Origin: CAKRJP01 sp963658085 | Lineage (GTDB): Bacteria; Bacillota; Clostridia; Lachnospirales; Lachnospiraceae | Assembly: GCA_963658085.1 (NCBI GenBank) | Contig: CAVKOU010000002.1 | Span: forward strand, 62,001-126,000 | Length of the DNA: 64,000 nt | Direction of reading: 5' to 3' | Shown: one piece after another, positions 43,121 through 52,509 of the stretch | Layout of the letters: every line of letters begins with the position of its first letter | Numbering within the stretch: the first letter of the stretch is position 1 | Notes under the pieces: model-generated | Told to the model about the DNA's origin: nothing | What the model saw: the letters and a program-made list of their open reading frames with translations, nothing else | The model's database searches: none | Position numbers and translations under genes: made by a program

Positions 43121-44331
43121 AAATGCTGCCCATATTCCTGTTGTTTTTGCTGGGAGTTGGACTTATCATCTATGATTTTCAAGTTTCTATAAAAGCCTTC
43201 GATGGAATTATTCAGAGAAATGAGTATGGAGAGGGAAGTAGAAAAGAAAATCTTGAAGTACAGGTCGAGGGAGAAAATGAAAAAGTTCCTCTAGAGATCG
43301 AGGTGAAGGAAAGACAGTATAAGGCTTCGGAGGTGCAGAAATTTTTCGATGAAATTCTCGGGAAATTAGATAAGAAAATTCTGGGGGCTAACGAAAGCTT
43401 CGAACATATAGATCAGAATTTAAATTTGATCACAACTCTAGATGGAGAGCCGGTAGAGATTTCCTGGGAGTTAGACCGCTATGATCTCATGAATGTGAAG
43501 GGAGAGATCATGAAGGAAGAGATAGACCCAGAAGGTGAAATTATTAATTTACAGGCAGTGCTTACCTATACGGAGAATGAGGCATACCAGGTAAGTTACC
43601 AGCAGGCCGTGTGTATATTTCCTCCAAATTTAGAAGAGCAAAATGAATTGGCTAGAGTAATTCTTGCAAAAATTCAAGAAAAACAAGAGGAAAATGTATC
43701 TGAAGAAACTTTCTTGCTGCCAAAAACTATAAGCGGAAAAAAGATTCGTTATTATATACCTTTTGAAACCAGAGGTGTTGTGCTTGTGATTATGGTAATC
43801 TTGATTCTGTTTTTGCTGTGGCTTCTTCAAAAACAGCGAAAAAAAGAGTTGGAAGATCAAAGAAAAGAGCAGCTACTTTTGGATTATCCGGAGCTTGTAA
43901 ACAAGCTGACTTTATTTTTAGGGGCGGGCATGACAGTGAAGCGGGCATGGAGAAAAATTTTGCAGGATTATGAGGTGACGCTTAAAGATCATGGGTCTCG
44001 ATATGTATATGAAGAAATGAAACTTACCTATCGAGAAATTGAAAGCGGAGTTCCTGAGACAGAAAGTTATGAAAATTTTGGAAGGAGATGCAACCTTCCC
44101 TGCTATTTGAAGCTGGGGGCGTTGCTGTCTCAAAATTTGCGAAAAGGAGTGAAGGGCCTTGGCGAAATGTTGTATATAGAATCCCTGCAGGCTTTTGAAG
44201 AGAGGAAAGCAAGAGCAAAACGTAAGGGAGAAGAGGCCGGAACAAAATTGCTGTTGCCTATGTTTATGATGCTTGCCATCGTGTTAGTTATTGTGATTAT
44301 GCCAGCTTTTTTGACCCTTCAAATTTACTAA
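43057..44331 (+). CDS. tadC: TadC-like platform protein with large extra domain
   Basis: The 424-residue protein has an N-terminal membrane segment (about 23-42), a polar region of about 190 residues, and a second membrane segment at about 242-262. A T2SSF-like cytoplasmic domain (LTLFLGAGMTVKRAWRKIL, LSQNLRKGVKGL) and a last membrane segment follow. Ordinary TadC lacks the 190-residue part, which should face outside. The start is uncertain: GGTGAT 6 bases before ATG 43057 supports it and gives a 64-base overlap; GTG 43117 is an alternative. Confidence 0.75.
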   Translation: MFGRLYGSLLSWASNHKDRCVKMLPIFLLFLLGVGLIIYDFQVSIKAFDGIIQRNEYGEGSRKENLEVQVEGENEKVPLEIEVKERQYKASEVQKFFDEILGKLDKKILGANESFEHIDQNLNLITTLDGEPVEISWELDRYDLMNVKGEIMKEEIDPEGEIINLQAVLTYTENEAYQVSYQQAVCIFPPNLEEQNELARVILAKIQEKQEENVSEETFLLPKTISGKKIRYYIPFETRGVVLVIMVILILFLLWLLQKQRKKELEDQRKEQLLLDYPELVNKLTLFLGAGMTVKRAWRKILQDYEVTLKDHGSRYVYEEMKLTYREIESGVPETESYENFGRRCNLPCYLKLGALLSQNLRKGVKGLGEMLYIESLQAFEERKARAKRKGEEAGTKLLLPMFMMLAIVLVIVIMPAFLTLQIY

Positions 44332-44415
44332 ATGGCAGTGAGTAAACAAAGATGTCAGCGAATTGAAATTTGTAGGAAGTGATTATAGAAATTGCGAATA
44401 CGAGGAGGAATGAAT

Positions 44416-44592
44416 ATGTGGAGATTGTTGTATATGAAGAACATGCTGAGAAACAAAGATGGCGTAGGAGTTGTGGAAGTGATTTTGATTCTGGTGGTAT
44501 TGATCGGCTTGGTTATTATCTTCAAATCTCAGCTCACAGATCTTGTGCAGACGATTTTCGAGAAGATCACCAGCGAAAGTTCTGGAATTTAG
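44416..44592 (+). CDS. Flp-type pilin
   Basis: The ATG at 44416 follows AGGAGG by 7 bases and gives 58 residues. The short basic leader is followed by DGVGVVEVILILVVLIGLVIIF, with the Glu of prepilins at the +5-like position and a single hydrophobic helix. It fits the small Flp pilins that form the Tad fibre and would be cleaved by the prepilin peptidase at 47001. Confidence 0.85.
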   Translation: MWRLLYMKNMLRNKDGVGVVEVILILVVLIGLVIIFKSQLTDLVQTIFEKITSESSGI

Positions 44593-44606
44593 AGAACCAA
44601 AAACGA

Positions 44607-46040
44607 ATGACTGGAATCACCAGAACTCTTTCGGGAGAGGTGGTGGCATATCTAAGTTTGATATTTATTCTAATGCTTGCTTTTTGTGCCTCTGTGTTAG
44701 AAAGTGCATCTATTCAGGTGACAAAAAATTATCGTCGGGCAGACATGAACCGGGCGATAGAATGTGTGTTTGCAGAATATCAAAAAGAGTTACTGGAACA
44801 CTATGATGTATTTGCTTTGGATGGGACCTATGAGACTGGTAATTATGAGGAAAAAAATGTTTTTGATCGATTAGATTTTTATGGAATTGCGGATACGGAT
44901 CAGGATATTTTGCGCATTGGGCTTTTGACAGATGGAGGCTGCGAGAACTTCTATGATCAGGTGGCAAAATACATGGAGAATAAATATGGTTTGGATTATG
45001 TAAGAGACTTGTTAGGAACTACCAGTATATGGAATCAGCAGGAAGAACGCTCCAAAGAATACCAGCAACAAGAGATGGATCAGGAAAATTATTTGGAGGA
45101 TCTTTTGGAAGAACAGGACGAGGGACTGTCAGAGGTAGATAATCCAATTTCCCATGTGGGTGGATTAAAGCATATGGATTTGCTTACCCTGGCGGTTCCT
45201 TCGGAGCAAGGGGTGTCAGAAAAGGCGGTTTCTCAGTCAGAACTTCTCACAGGGAGAACGGTACGGGAAGGATATGGAGATTTTTCTGATGTGGCCGGTG
45301 GGAGTGGCACTATGTCTGGTCTTTTATACGGGGAGTATTTGTTGGAGCATTTTCCTTCTTATACGGATGGAGGAGGCGAGGGAGCATCGGAAAATTATGG
45401 AGAGAGTCGGACATTATTAGATAATGGAAATGTGCCTCTTGATTATCAGTTGGAATATATTTTGGCAGGAAATCCGACAGATAGAGAAAATTTAAAAACT
45501 GTAGTAAACAAACTGATGCTCATTCGTTTTGTCCCGAACTTTGCTTATATTATGACGGACACACAGATGAGAGCAGAGGCCGAGGTGGCTGCAACGGCCC
45601 TGTGCACTTTGTTGGTAGTACCGGAAATTATAGCGGCTGTAACGCAGGTAATTCTTTTTGCATGGGCTTACGGAGAAACCATTATGGATCTTAGGAGCTT
45701 GCTGTCAGGAAACCATGTGGCCACTGTAAAGTCCAAAGAGACCTGGCAGCTATCGCTGGAAGCCTTGATGCGCCTTGGAACAGAAGAAGATGGGGGAACG
45801 GTGACAGATGTAGAATCTGGGATGAATTATGAGGATTACCTTCGAATGCTTCTGTTTTTGGAACATAAAGAAACAAAAACTCTTCGAACTCTTGCAATCA
45901 TTGAGCAAAATATGCGCTGTGTCTATGGACAAGATTATTTTCAGGCAGATGCATGTATTAACAGGATAGAGCTTGAAAGTACCAGTAGGCTTCGAAGAGG
46001 GATCCGTTATACCTATAAAACATATTATGGCTACAATTAG
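44607..46040 (+). CDS. DUF5702-like Tad-associated envelope protein
   Basis: The ATG at 44607 gives 477 residues; the ribosome site is weak, so coupling to the pilin gene is likely. The N-terminus is TadG-like: RTLSGEVVAYLSLIFILMLA is a hydrophobic helix followed by a large outside part with several acidic stretches. Two further hydrophobic stretches lie near residues 310-365. Its position between pilin and TadE-like genes indicates a pilus or minor-pilin role. The frame upstream of 44607 is open but overlaps the pilin gene and is unlikely to be used. Confidence 0.65.
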   Translation: MTGITRTLSGEVVAYLSLIFILMLAFCASVLESASIQVTKNYRRADMNRAIECVFAEYQKELLEHYDVFALDGTYETGNYEEKNVFDRLDFYGIADTDQDILRIGLLTDGGCENFYDQVAKYMENKYGLDYVRDLLGTTSIWNQQEERSKEYQQQEMDQENYLEDLLEEQDEGLSEVDNPISHVGGLKHMDLLTLAVPSEQGVSEKAVSQSELLTGRTVREGYGDFSDVAGGSGTMSGLLYGEYLLEHFPSYTDGGGEGASENYGESRTLLDNGNVPLDYQLEYILAGNPTDRENLKTVVNKLMLIRFVPNFAYIMTDTQMRAEAEVAATALCTLLVVPEIIAAVTQVILFAWAYGETIMDLRSLLSGNHVATVKSKETWQLSLEALMRLGTEEDGGTVTDVESGMNYEDYLRMLLFLEHKETKTLRTLAIIEQNMRCVYGQDYFQADACINRIELESTSRLRRGIRYTYKTYYGYN

Positions 46041-46194
46041 AGTGTCTGCTTTAGCTACAATTAGATTTCTTACTTTAGAAACGGTGGAGCGTATAAACAC
46101 ATGTAAATATACAGAAACAGATGAAGATGCCCTTTCGGACATCTTATACAAAACCAAACACAAAATCTTAAGAAAGGAGTTGGATTCGATCGGC

Positions 46195-47013
46195 ATGGAA
46201 ATGAACTCTATTAGAAAAAAATCCCCCTCACATAAAACATTTCTATATGGTTCTGAAAGGGTATCTTCATCTGTTTCTGTAAAGGGTAGTATAACTTTGG
46301 AGGCGGCGCTTGCAGTGCCTATCTTCTTTCTTGCTTTGGTAACTGTTTTATATCTATTTGAAATAGCGGCTATCCAAACTACCGTGAGAACTGGCCTTCA
46401 GTATGCAGAAAAAAAGGCTGCGAAGGAAACCTATCTAACAAAAATTATTCTCCCGGCCTCCGTCGAAGAGGATGTGATAAATGCTATAGGAAGTGATAGA
46501 TTGGCTAGGAGTATCATTATAGATGGCAGCAATGGGATTAGCTGTGAGGGCTCCTGGATGTCGCCGCGCACAGGAATCGGAACATTAAAGGCGGAATATC
46601 GTGTCAGGCTGCCGATTTCCTTTTTTGGAACGTTAACCAGAAAATATGAAGTTACCATGAAAGTTAAATCTTGGGTAGGCTATGAAAAAGAGGCGTTTGG
46701 AAGTGATTCCCAGGACATTGTATACATAACAGAGACGGGCCTTGTATATCATAGAGATTACCACTGCACTTATTTGGATTTATCTATTCATGCAGTTTCG
46801 GCTGCGAATCTTGAGGATGCCAGAAATGAAAGCGGTGGAAAATATAAGCCTTGTAGTATATGTCACCCATCTAATTCCGGGCAGGTATATATTGCCAATT
46901 ATGGGGATCGCTATCATGGAAATATGTTTTGTAGTGGAATTAAACGAACGATTTATAGTGTGCCTTTGGCAGAGGTCATGGGAAAAGGAGCTTGTACAAA
47001 ATGTGGACGATAG
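46195..47013 (+). CDS. TadE-like pseudopilin with tandem cysteine modules
   Basis: From ATG 46195 the protein has 272 residues; the start is uncertain because the frame is open from before 46027 and AAAGGAG is 15 bases away. The TadE-like hydrophobic helix GSITLEAALAVPIFFLALV lies near residue 30. The C-terminus has two copies of a compact module, YHRDYHCTYL...CSIC and YHGNMFC...CTKC, like the small zinc-binding repeat attached to some secreted nucleases and metallo-hydrolases. This is unusual for TadE. It overlaps the peptidase gene by 13 bases. Confidence 0.65.
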   Translation: MEMNSIRKKSPSHKTFLYGSERVSSSVSVKGSITLEAALAVPIFFLALVTVLYLFEIAAIQTTVRTGLQYAEKKAAKETYLTKIILPASVEEDVINAIGSDRLARSIIIDGSNGISCEGSWMSPRTGIGTLKAEYRVRLPISFFGTLTRKYEVTMKVKSWVGYEKEAFGSDSQDIVYITETGLVYHRDYHCTYLDLSIHAVSAANLEDARNESGGKYKPCSICHPSNSGQVYIANYGDRYHGNMFCSGIKRTIYSVPLAEVMGKGACTKCGR

Positions 47014-47417
47014 CGATTATTTTGGAATTGGGAATGTTATCTATTTTCGATATTCGGAGAAAGTGTCTGCCGGTTATGGGGTTGATTTTGCTTTTTGTTA
47101 CAGTTTTGATTCGGCAGTTCTTTTCGCACGTTACTTTTAGAGAATATATGGCCTGTATCCTTGTGGGAGGTGTATTCATTTTAATAAGCAAATTGTCCAA
47201 AGAAGCGTTAGGATATGGAGATAGCTTGGTGATACTTGCTTTGGGAATTCAACTAGGTTTTTGGGGATTTATGGAGAGTCTTGCCTATTCCATGTTTCTA
47301 TTAGGGGTAGTTTCCTTAATCTTCTTAGTTTTAAAGGGGAAAGGGAATGATAGAAGGCTTAGCATACCCTTTGTTCCGATTCTCACAGTAGGTTATTTGT
47401 TGGCAGTATATACGTAG
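47001..47417 (+). CDS. Type IV prepilin peptidase, short A24 form
   Basis: The ATG at 47001, 10 bases from AAAGGAG, gives 138 residues. The two catalytic Asp are visible: Asp17 in SIFDIRRKCLP and Asp74 in GYGDS. There are about five membrane helices and no methylase domain, as in TadV/CpaA peptidases. It would process the Flp pilin and the TadE-like proteins. Confidence 0.9.
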   Translation: MWTIAIILELGMLSIFDIRRKCLPVMGLILLFVTVLIRQFFSHVTFREYMACILVGGVFILISKLSKEALGYGDSLVILALGIQLGFWGFMESLAYSMFLLGVVSLIFLVLKGKGNDRRLSIPFVPILTVGYLLAVYT

Positions 47418-47430
47418 AGGTGGAAGTGCC

Positions 47431-47847
47431 ATGAAGAAAAGCTTGAAGTGTAATTTAAAGGGAAGTTTTACTGTGGAAGCATCTTTTATAGTGCCTATGA
47501 TTTTGTTCCTGATCATGGCATGTATTTTCGCGATCTTTTATTATCATGATAAAAATATTTTAATTGGAGTAGCTTATGAAACTTCTGTGGTAGGAAGCAC
47601 TCTGTCCAGGGAGGTAAATGGAGTGGATGCTGAGAAAATAGAGAGTCTTGCTTATGAACGGATTCAGGGGAAGTGTATTTTTTTAAATCATTCTCGGGTA
47701 GAGGCAGAAGTTTCGGAAGAAGAACTTCAAGTGAGTGTCAGTGCTTTTGCAAGAAAAATGCGAATGTCTGGCAGCGAAAAAGCACCAATAACAGATCCGG
47801 AGAAATATATTCGTGACTTGCGAAAGATAGGGAACGTTGCGCAATGA
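47431..47847 (+). CDS. TadE-like minor pilin
   Basis: The 138-residue protein has a short basic leader, then GSFTVEASFIVPMILFLIMA, the TadE-type Glu/hydrophobic-helix signature. A small soluble domain rich in Glu follows. It lies 14 bases after the prepilin peptidase gene. It ends at an inverted repeat that brackets the space before the next gene. Confidence 0.8.
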   Translation: MKKSLKCNLKGSFTVEASFIVPMILFLIMACIFAIFYYHDKNILIGVAYETSVVGSTLSREVNGVDAEKIESLAYERIQGKCIFLNHSRVEAEVSEEELQVSVSAFARKMRMSGSEKAPITDPEKYIRDLRKIGNVAQ

Positions 47848-47922
47848 TATATCTCTGAGAATGAACGGCGTGCGACAGTGATATAGAGTCCTAATGACCA
47901 GTAGGGTAGTGCAGAGATATAT
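47847..47922 (+). other. Long inverted repeat after the TadE-like gene
   Basis: ATATATCTCTG (47847-47857) and CAGAGATATAT (47912-47922) are perfect 11-base complements enclosing 54 bases with a small inner CCTA/TAGG stem. The stop codon of the TadE-like gene is at the left edge. It could fold as one RNA structure. No T-run follows, so simple termination is unlikely. Confidence 0.5.
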
Positions 47923-47959
47923 GTATTTGAAAATATAAAGTTAGGTTGGGTGAAATGGT

Positions 47960-48676
47960 ATGGAACGAAAAATAACGATAGAAGAACAAGGAGCCTACGA
48001 AGGTGATTATCAAATGGCGATGTTAAAAGCTAATTCTATGAAGTATCTGCTTCCCATTGGAAGTAGATGGATCGATGAATCTAGCTTTTTTGATTATGAT
48101 GTTACTGGTAAAGTATCGATGCAGGCTATTTATGAAAAAAATCTTTTGACAGGAGAGGAACTAGTCACTTTTTTGGAACAATTGCTTTTGGTTAGAAAAG
48201 AAATTGAAAAATATTTATTGCATGAAGATTGTTTGCTTTTAAAGCCGGAATATATATTTTTTGAAAAGAATCAATATTATTTTTGTTACTATCCTTTATC
48301 TAAGGAATCTTTTTGGGAATCTTTCCGGAAATTAACGGAGTATTTTGTGAAGAAAATGGATTATCAGGATTCTCAGGGAGTACAGATGATGTTTGCGCTT
48401 CACCAGGGAGTTATGCAGGAAAATTACAGTTTGGAAAGGCTTGTGAAGGAATGCCAAAAACTTTTGGCTTCGGAACCAAAAGATTCCGAAACGAAGGATT
48501 CCTCTGCATCAGAGGAAGAGCAGGATGTATATCCCTGGATCACAGAGGTTGTTTCGCCTAATGTGATTCGGGAAAACAATGATATGTGGACGCCTGTGAA
48601 ACGCTTTTTAAATAAACACAAAAAGAGCAAGTGGGGAGATTGGGATGATCTTCATGTTGAGGATTTGGTGTTGTAA
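47960..48676 (+). CDS. Tad-linked cytoplasmic protein, DUF6382-like
   Basis: The 238-residue protein has no membrane segment. The first 160 residues resemble the DUF6382 region found at the ends of clostridial Tad loci, usually followed by an FHA domain. Here an acidic/Ser linker and a short Lys/Trp-rich tail follow and no FHA domain is present. A regulatory or assembly role is inferred only from position. The family name is from memory and moderately certain. Confidence 0.55.
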   Translation: MERKITIEEQGAYEGDYQMAMLKANSMKYLLPIGSRWIDESSFFDYDVTGKVSMQAIYEKNLLTGEELVTFLEQLLLVRKEIEKYLLHEDCLLLKPEYIFFEKNQYYFCYYPLSKESFWESFRKLTEYFVKKMDYQDSQGVQMMFALHQGVMQENYSLERLVKECQKLLASEPKDSETKDSSASEEEQDVYPWITEVVSPNVIRENNDMWTPVKRFLNKHKKSKWGDWDDLHVEDLVL

Positions 48677-48715
48677 TGAACAATCTAACTACATAACTTC
48701 CATAGTTCCTGAACA

Positions 48716-48744
48716 TTGCTAGCTTTGTTTCGTTGTAATATAAT
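48716..48744 (+). promoter_or_regulatory. Promoter of the ABC exporter
   Basis: TTGCTA (48716-48721) and TATAAT (48739-48744) are 17 bases apart. Confidence 0.6.
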
Positions 48745-48754
48745 GAACAAGAAT

Positions 48755-48795
48755 TATCATTCTTTTGACGTAATAGTGCTAGAATAAGAATGATA
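48755..48795 (+). promoter_or_regulatory. Inverted repeat in the ABC exporter leader
   Basis: TATCATTCTT (48755-48764) and AAGAATGATA (48786-48795) are perfect 10-base complements separated by 21 bases, just downstream of the expected start of transcription. It could be a repressor site or RNA hairpin. No regulator gene is adjacent. Confidence 0.5.
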
Positions 48796-48827
48796 GAAAT
48801 TTATGGTATGTTCGGGAGGATGGTTTG

Positions 48828-50609
48828 ATGAAATACCTATCGAAGTATATGGCGATGTACAAAAAAGAGAGTATTCTGGCTCCTTTGTTTAAAATGTTGG
48901 AAGCATTGTTTGATCTTTTTGTACCAATCGTAGTGGCGCGTATTATTAACGTGGGAATTGTGCAAAAAGACACAAAATATATTTTATCCTGTTGTGGCTT
49001 GTTGATCTTGATGGCGATCATTGGATTGAGCTGCAGTTTTACAGCGCAGTATTTTGCGGCAAAATCAGCAACCGGATGTGCTACAGAGCTTCGTCATGAG
49101 TTATTTGCTCATATTCAGGGGCTGGGCTTTTCGGAAGTGGACACCATAGGAACCAGCACCTTGATTACCAGAATGACCAGTGATATTAATCAGGTTCAGA
49201 ATGGTATCAATTTGTTCTTGCGTTTGTTCTTACGAAGCCCGTTTATCGTGTTTGGTGCTATGATCATGGCTTTTACGATCAATGTAAAGATCGCATTGAT
49301 ATTTGTAATCACGATTCCGGTTCTGGCGATTATTGTATTTGGTATTATGCGTCTGACATCGCCTATGTACAAACAGGTTCAAAATCGTTTGGATAAGGTG
49401 ACAGGAATTACCAGAGAAAACTTATCAGGAGTGCGTGTGGTACGAGCTTTTGGAAAAGAGGAAGAAGAGGTTTCGAGATTTAAGGAGGCCAACACAGATT
49501 TGGTGAATTTACAGATCGGTGTGGGACATGTATCGGCCCTTATGAATCCATTGACCTATGTTGTGGTAAATCTGGGAATTATTGCGATTATTAATTCAGG
49601 TGCTGTGGCAGTAAACAGTGGGATTCTTTTAAGTGGAGATATTGTTGCATTAGTAAATTACATGAGCCAGATTTTGGTAGAACTAGTGAAACTTGCAAAC
49701 CTTGTAGTTTCTATTAGTAAGGCAATGGCTAGTCTGAGTCGTGTAGAAAATGTATTAGATACAGAAAATTCTATGAAATTTGTAGAAGACTCTAAAGAAA
49801 TTTCTAAGGAGACTTCCAAGAAGTCTTCCGAGAAGGCTGGAGATAAAAGGGATGAAAACAAAGAAATTATAAAGTTTCAAAATGTCTCTCTTAGATATGA
49901 AGGAGCAGGAGAGGAAGCATTGAGCGATATCTCCTTTTGTGTAAAAAAAGGAGAGACTGTGGGGGTTATTGGAGGGACCGGAAGTGGTAAGTCTTCTTTG
50001 GTAAATTTGATTCCTAGATTTTACGATGCTACTAAAGGACAAGTGTTTTTTTATGGAAAACCAATACAAAATTGGAGTAGAGAAGATCTACGAAAGCAGA
50101 TTTCTGTAGTAATGCAGAGGGCGCAATTGTTTGCGGGCACCATTCGCTCCAACATGTTATGGGGAAAGAAAGATGCTACAGATGAAGAAATCTGGAAAGC
50201 ATTACAGATTGCCCAGGCAGAAGAATTTGTAAATTCAAAGCCTGGAAAATTAGAGGAGGAAATTGAACAGGGCGGTCGGAATCTTTCGGGAGGACAACGA
50301 CAGAGACTTACCATAGCAAGAGCCCTTGTTGCAGAACCGAAGATTTTAATTTTAGATGATAGTGCCAGTGCCTTGGATTATGCCACGGATGCAGCATTAA
50401 GAAAATCCTTAAAGGAATTGCCGGAGGATACAACCGTTGTTATCGTATCCCAGCGTACTTCAAGTTTGCAACATGCAGATCAGATTCTAGTCTTGGACGA
50501 CGGAGAACTTGTGGGAACAGGAACTCATCAGGAGTTGTTAAATAGCTGTGAAGTATATCGTGAAATTTACGAGAGTCAATTCCAGAAAGGAGATGAGTGC
50601 CATGGCTAA
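48828..50609 (+). CDS. ABC exporter half, degenerate Walker B
   Basis: The ATG at 48828 follows GGGAGGA by 7 bases and gives 593 residues. Six membrane helices precede the ATPase domain. Walker A is GGTGSGKSS at about 382, the signature is LSGGQRQR, and Walker B is ILILDDSASALD, where Asp replaces the catalytic Glu. A charged Lys/Ser/Glu linker at about 320-345 is unusual. It pairs with the next gene, which it overlaps by 8 bases, as in heterodimeric multidrug or peptide exporters (BmrCD/TM287-288 type). Confidence 0.93.
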   Translation: MKYLSKYMAMYKKESILAPLFKMLEALFDLFVPIVVARIINVGIVQKDTKYILSCCGLLILMAIIGLSCSFTAQYFAAKSATGCATELRHELFAHIQGLGFSEVDTIGTSTLITRMTSDINQVQNGINLFLRLFLRSPFIVFGAMIMAFTINVKIALIFVITIPVLAIIVFGIMRLTSPMYKQVQNRLDKVTGITRENLSGVRVVRAFGKEEEEVSRFKEANTDLVNLQIGVGHVSALMNPLTYVVVNLGIIAIINSGAVAVNSGILLSGDIVALVNYMSQILVELVKLANLVVSISKAMASLSRVENVLDTENSMKFVEDSKEISKETSKKSSEKAGDKRDENKEIIKFQNVSLRYEGAGEEALSDISFCVKKGETVGVIGGTGSGKSSLVNLIPRFYDATKGQVFFYGKPIQNWSREDLRKQISVVMQRAQLFAGTIRSNMLWGKKDATDEEIWKALQIAQAEEFVNSKPGKLEEEIEQGGRNLSGGQRQRLTIARALVAEPKILILDDSASALDYATDAALRKSLKELPEDTTVVIVSQRTSSLQHADQILVLDDGELVGTGTHQELLNSCEVYREIYESQFQKGDECHG

Positions 50610-52371
50610 TCAAACACTTGAAAAAAAGAGGTCTTCAAAAAAGAATAAAGATACATTAGTGCGAGTATTGGGATATATAAAACCCTATAGATTCTTTGTT
50701 TTGCTAAGCATTCTATGTGCAGCCATTAGCGTGGGAGCTCAGCTTTTGGTTCCCATTTATTGTGGAAATGCCATTGACTATATGATTGGAAAAGGAGCAG
50801 TGGATATAGATAGTATCCGTGGAATCATAGGTTCCATATTTGTTGCCACAGTTGTTACGGCAATTGTACAGTGGATTCTTGCTTCCTGTAACAATCGAAT
50901 CACTTTTTGTGTATCAAGGGATCTTAGAAATGATGCTCTTGAGAAGATTCAAAAGCTACCTCTTAGCTATTTAGATGGGCACGCATCGGGGGATTTGGTG
51001 AGCCGTGTGGTTGCAGATGTGGATACTTTTGCCGATGGATTACTCATGGGATTTACTCAGCTTTTTACCGGAGTTCTAACTATCTTAGGTACTTTAGGAT
51101 TTATGTTGTCTGTTAATATCATCATCACTTTGGTGGTGGTATGTTTGACTCCATTGAGTTTGTTTGTAGCAAAGTTTATCGCTAGCCATACCTATGAATT
51201 TTTTCAGAAACAGACAAAGGTTCGTGGAGAGGAAACTGCACTGGTAAATGAATTGATTGAGGGACAGAAAATCGTCAGAGCCTTTGGTCATGAGGAACAA
51301 AGTCTGCATGACTTTGATGAAGTGAATCTCAGACTTAGAGAGATTAGCTTAAAGGCGGTATTCTTCTCCAGCCTTACAAATCCAAGTACAAGATTGATCA
51401 ATAATATTGTATATGCAGGTGTAGGATTGGCAGGCGCTATGTATGCAGTAGCCGGGGGAATCACGGTAGGCCAGTTAAGTATTTTCTTGAGTTATGCAAG
51501 TCAGTATGCCAAGCCTTTTAATGAAATTTCCGGAGTGGTAACAGAACTTCAAAATGCTTTGGCTTGTGCGGCAAGAATTTATGAACTTTTAGATGAGCCG
51601 GATCAGGTGGAGGAAGCGGCAGATGCCGTTGAATTAGAAAGCGATGGCCATGTGAAGCTTAGCCATGTGAAGTTTAGCTACGTGAAAGATAGACCATTAA
51701 TTGAAGATTTTAATTTGGAAGTTCAACCGGGACAGAGGATTGCTATCGTAGGTCCTACCGGTTGTGGAAAAACCACGCTGATTAATCTTCTGATGAGATT
51801 TTACGATGTAGACAGTGGAGAAATTCGGGTAAAAGATACGGACATCCGTAGGATGACAAGAAAATCTCTGCGAGGAAATTACGGAATGGTGCTTCAGGAT
51901 ACTTGGTTGAAGGCGGGGACCATCGGGGAAAATATTGCCTATGGAAAGCCGGAGGCTACGAAGGAAGAAATTGTTGCGGCGGCTAAGGCGGCCAAGGCCG
52001 ATGGATTCATCCGAAGACTTCCAAAGGGATATGATACCGTTATAGCGGAAGACGGAGGAAATATAAGTCAGGGACAAAAACAGTTGTTGTGTATTGCCAG
52101 AGTAATGCTTTGTTTGCCGCCTATGCTTATTTTGGATGAGGCAACCAGTAGTATAGATACTCGTACGGAAATAAAAATACAAGCCGCTTTTGCCCATATG
52201 ATGCAGGGAAGAACCAGCTTTATTGTTGCCCACAGATTGTCTACAATTAGAGAGGCGGATGTGATCCTGGTTATGAAGGATGGTCATATCATAGAACAGG
52301 GGAATCATGAGAAGCTTATGGAAGCAGATGGCTTCTATGCAAATCTATATAACAGCCAGTTTGCAATTTAG
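50602..52371 (+). CDS. ABC exporter half, intact Walker B, degenerate signature
   Basis: The ATG at 50602 lies 9 bases after AAAGGAG, giving 589 residues. Six membrane helices precede Walker A GPTGCGKTT at about 384, a signature changed to ISQGQKQ, and Walker B LILDEATSSID with intact Glu. Together with its partner this leaves one working and one degenerate ATP site, the expected asymmetry of heterodimeric exporters. Substrate is unknown. Confidence 0.93.
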   Translation: MANQTLEKKRSSKKNKDTLVRVLGYIKPYRFFVLLSILCAAISVGAQLLVPIYCGNAIDYMIGKGAVDIDSIRGIIGSIFVATVVTAIVQWILASCNNRITFCVSRDLRNDALEKIQKLPLSYLDGHASGDLVSRVVADVDTFADGLLMGFTQLFTGVLTILGTLGFMLSVNIIITLVVVCLTPLSLFVAKFIASHTYEFFQKQTKVRGEETALVNELIEGQKIVRAFGHEEQSLHDFDEVNLRLREISLKAVFFSSLTNPSTRLINNIVYAGVGLAGAMYAVAGGITVGQLSIFLSYASQYAKPFNEISGVVTELQNALACAARIYELLDEPDQVEEAADAVELESDGHVKLSHVKFSYVKDRPLIEDFNLEVQPGQRIAIVGPTGCGKTTLINLLMRFYDVDSGEIRVKDTDIRRMTRKSLRGNYGMVLQDTWLKAGTIGENIAYGKPEATKEEIVAAAKAAKADGFIRRLPKGYDTVIAEDGGNISQGQKQLLCIARVMLCLPPMLILDEATSSIDTRTEIKIQAAFAHMMQGRTSFIVAHRLSTIREADVILVMKDGHIIEQGNHEKLMEADGFYANLYNSQFAI

Positions 52372-52509
52372 GAATCATGCGCCTTTACAACTATAGAAAA
52401 GTAAGAAAGCTATGAGTTGAAATTCTTCTTTGTCGGACTTCTTTGAAATGTATTGTTGAAATTGCATAAAAAACATAGGTGTAGATTGTAAAAATATACA
52501 ATAAGACGG

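Noticed and set aside
44379..44606. N-terminal extension of the DUF5702-like protein
   Set aside because: It overlaps the Flp pilin gene in another frame, is not hydrophobic or domain-like, and the TadG-like start at 44607 is natural.
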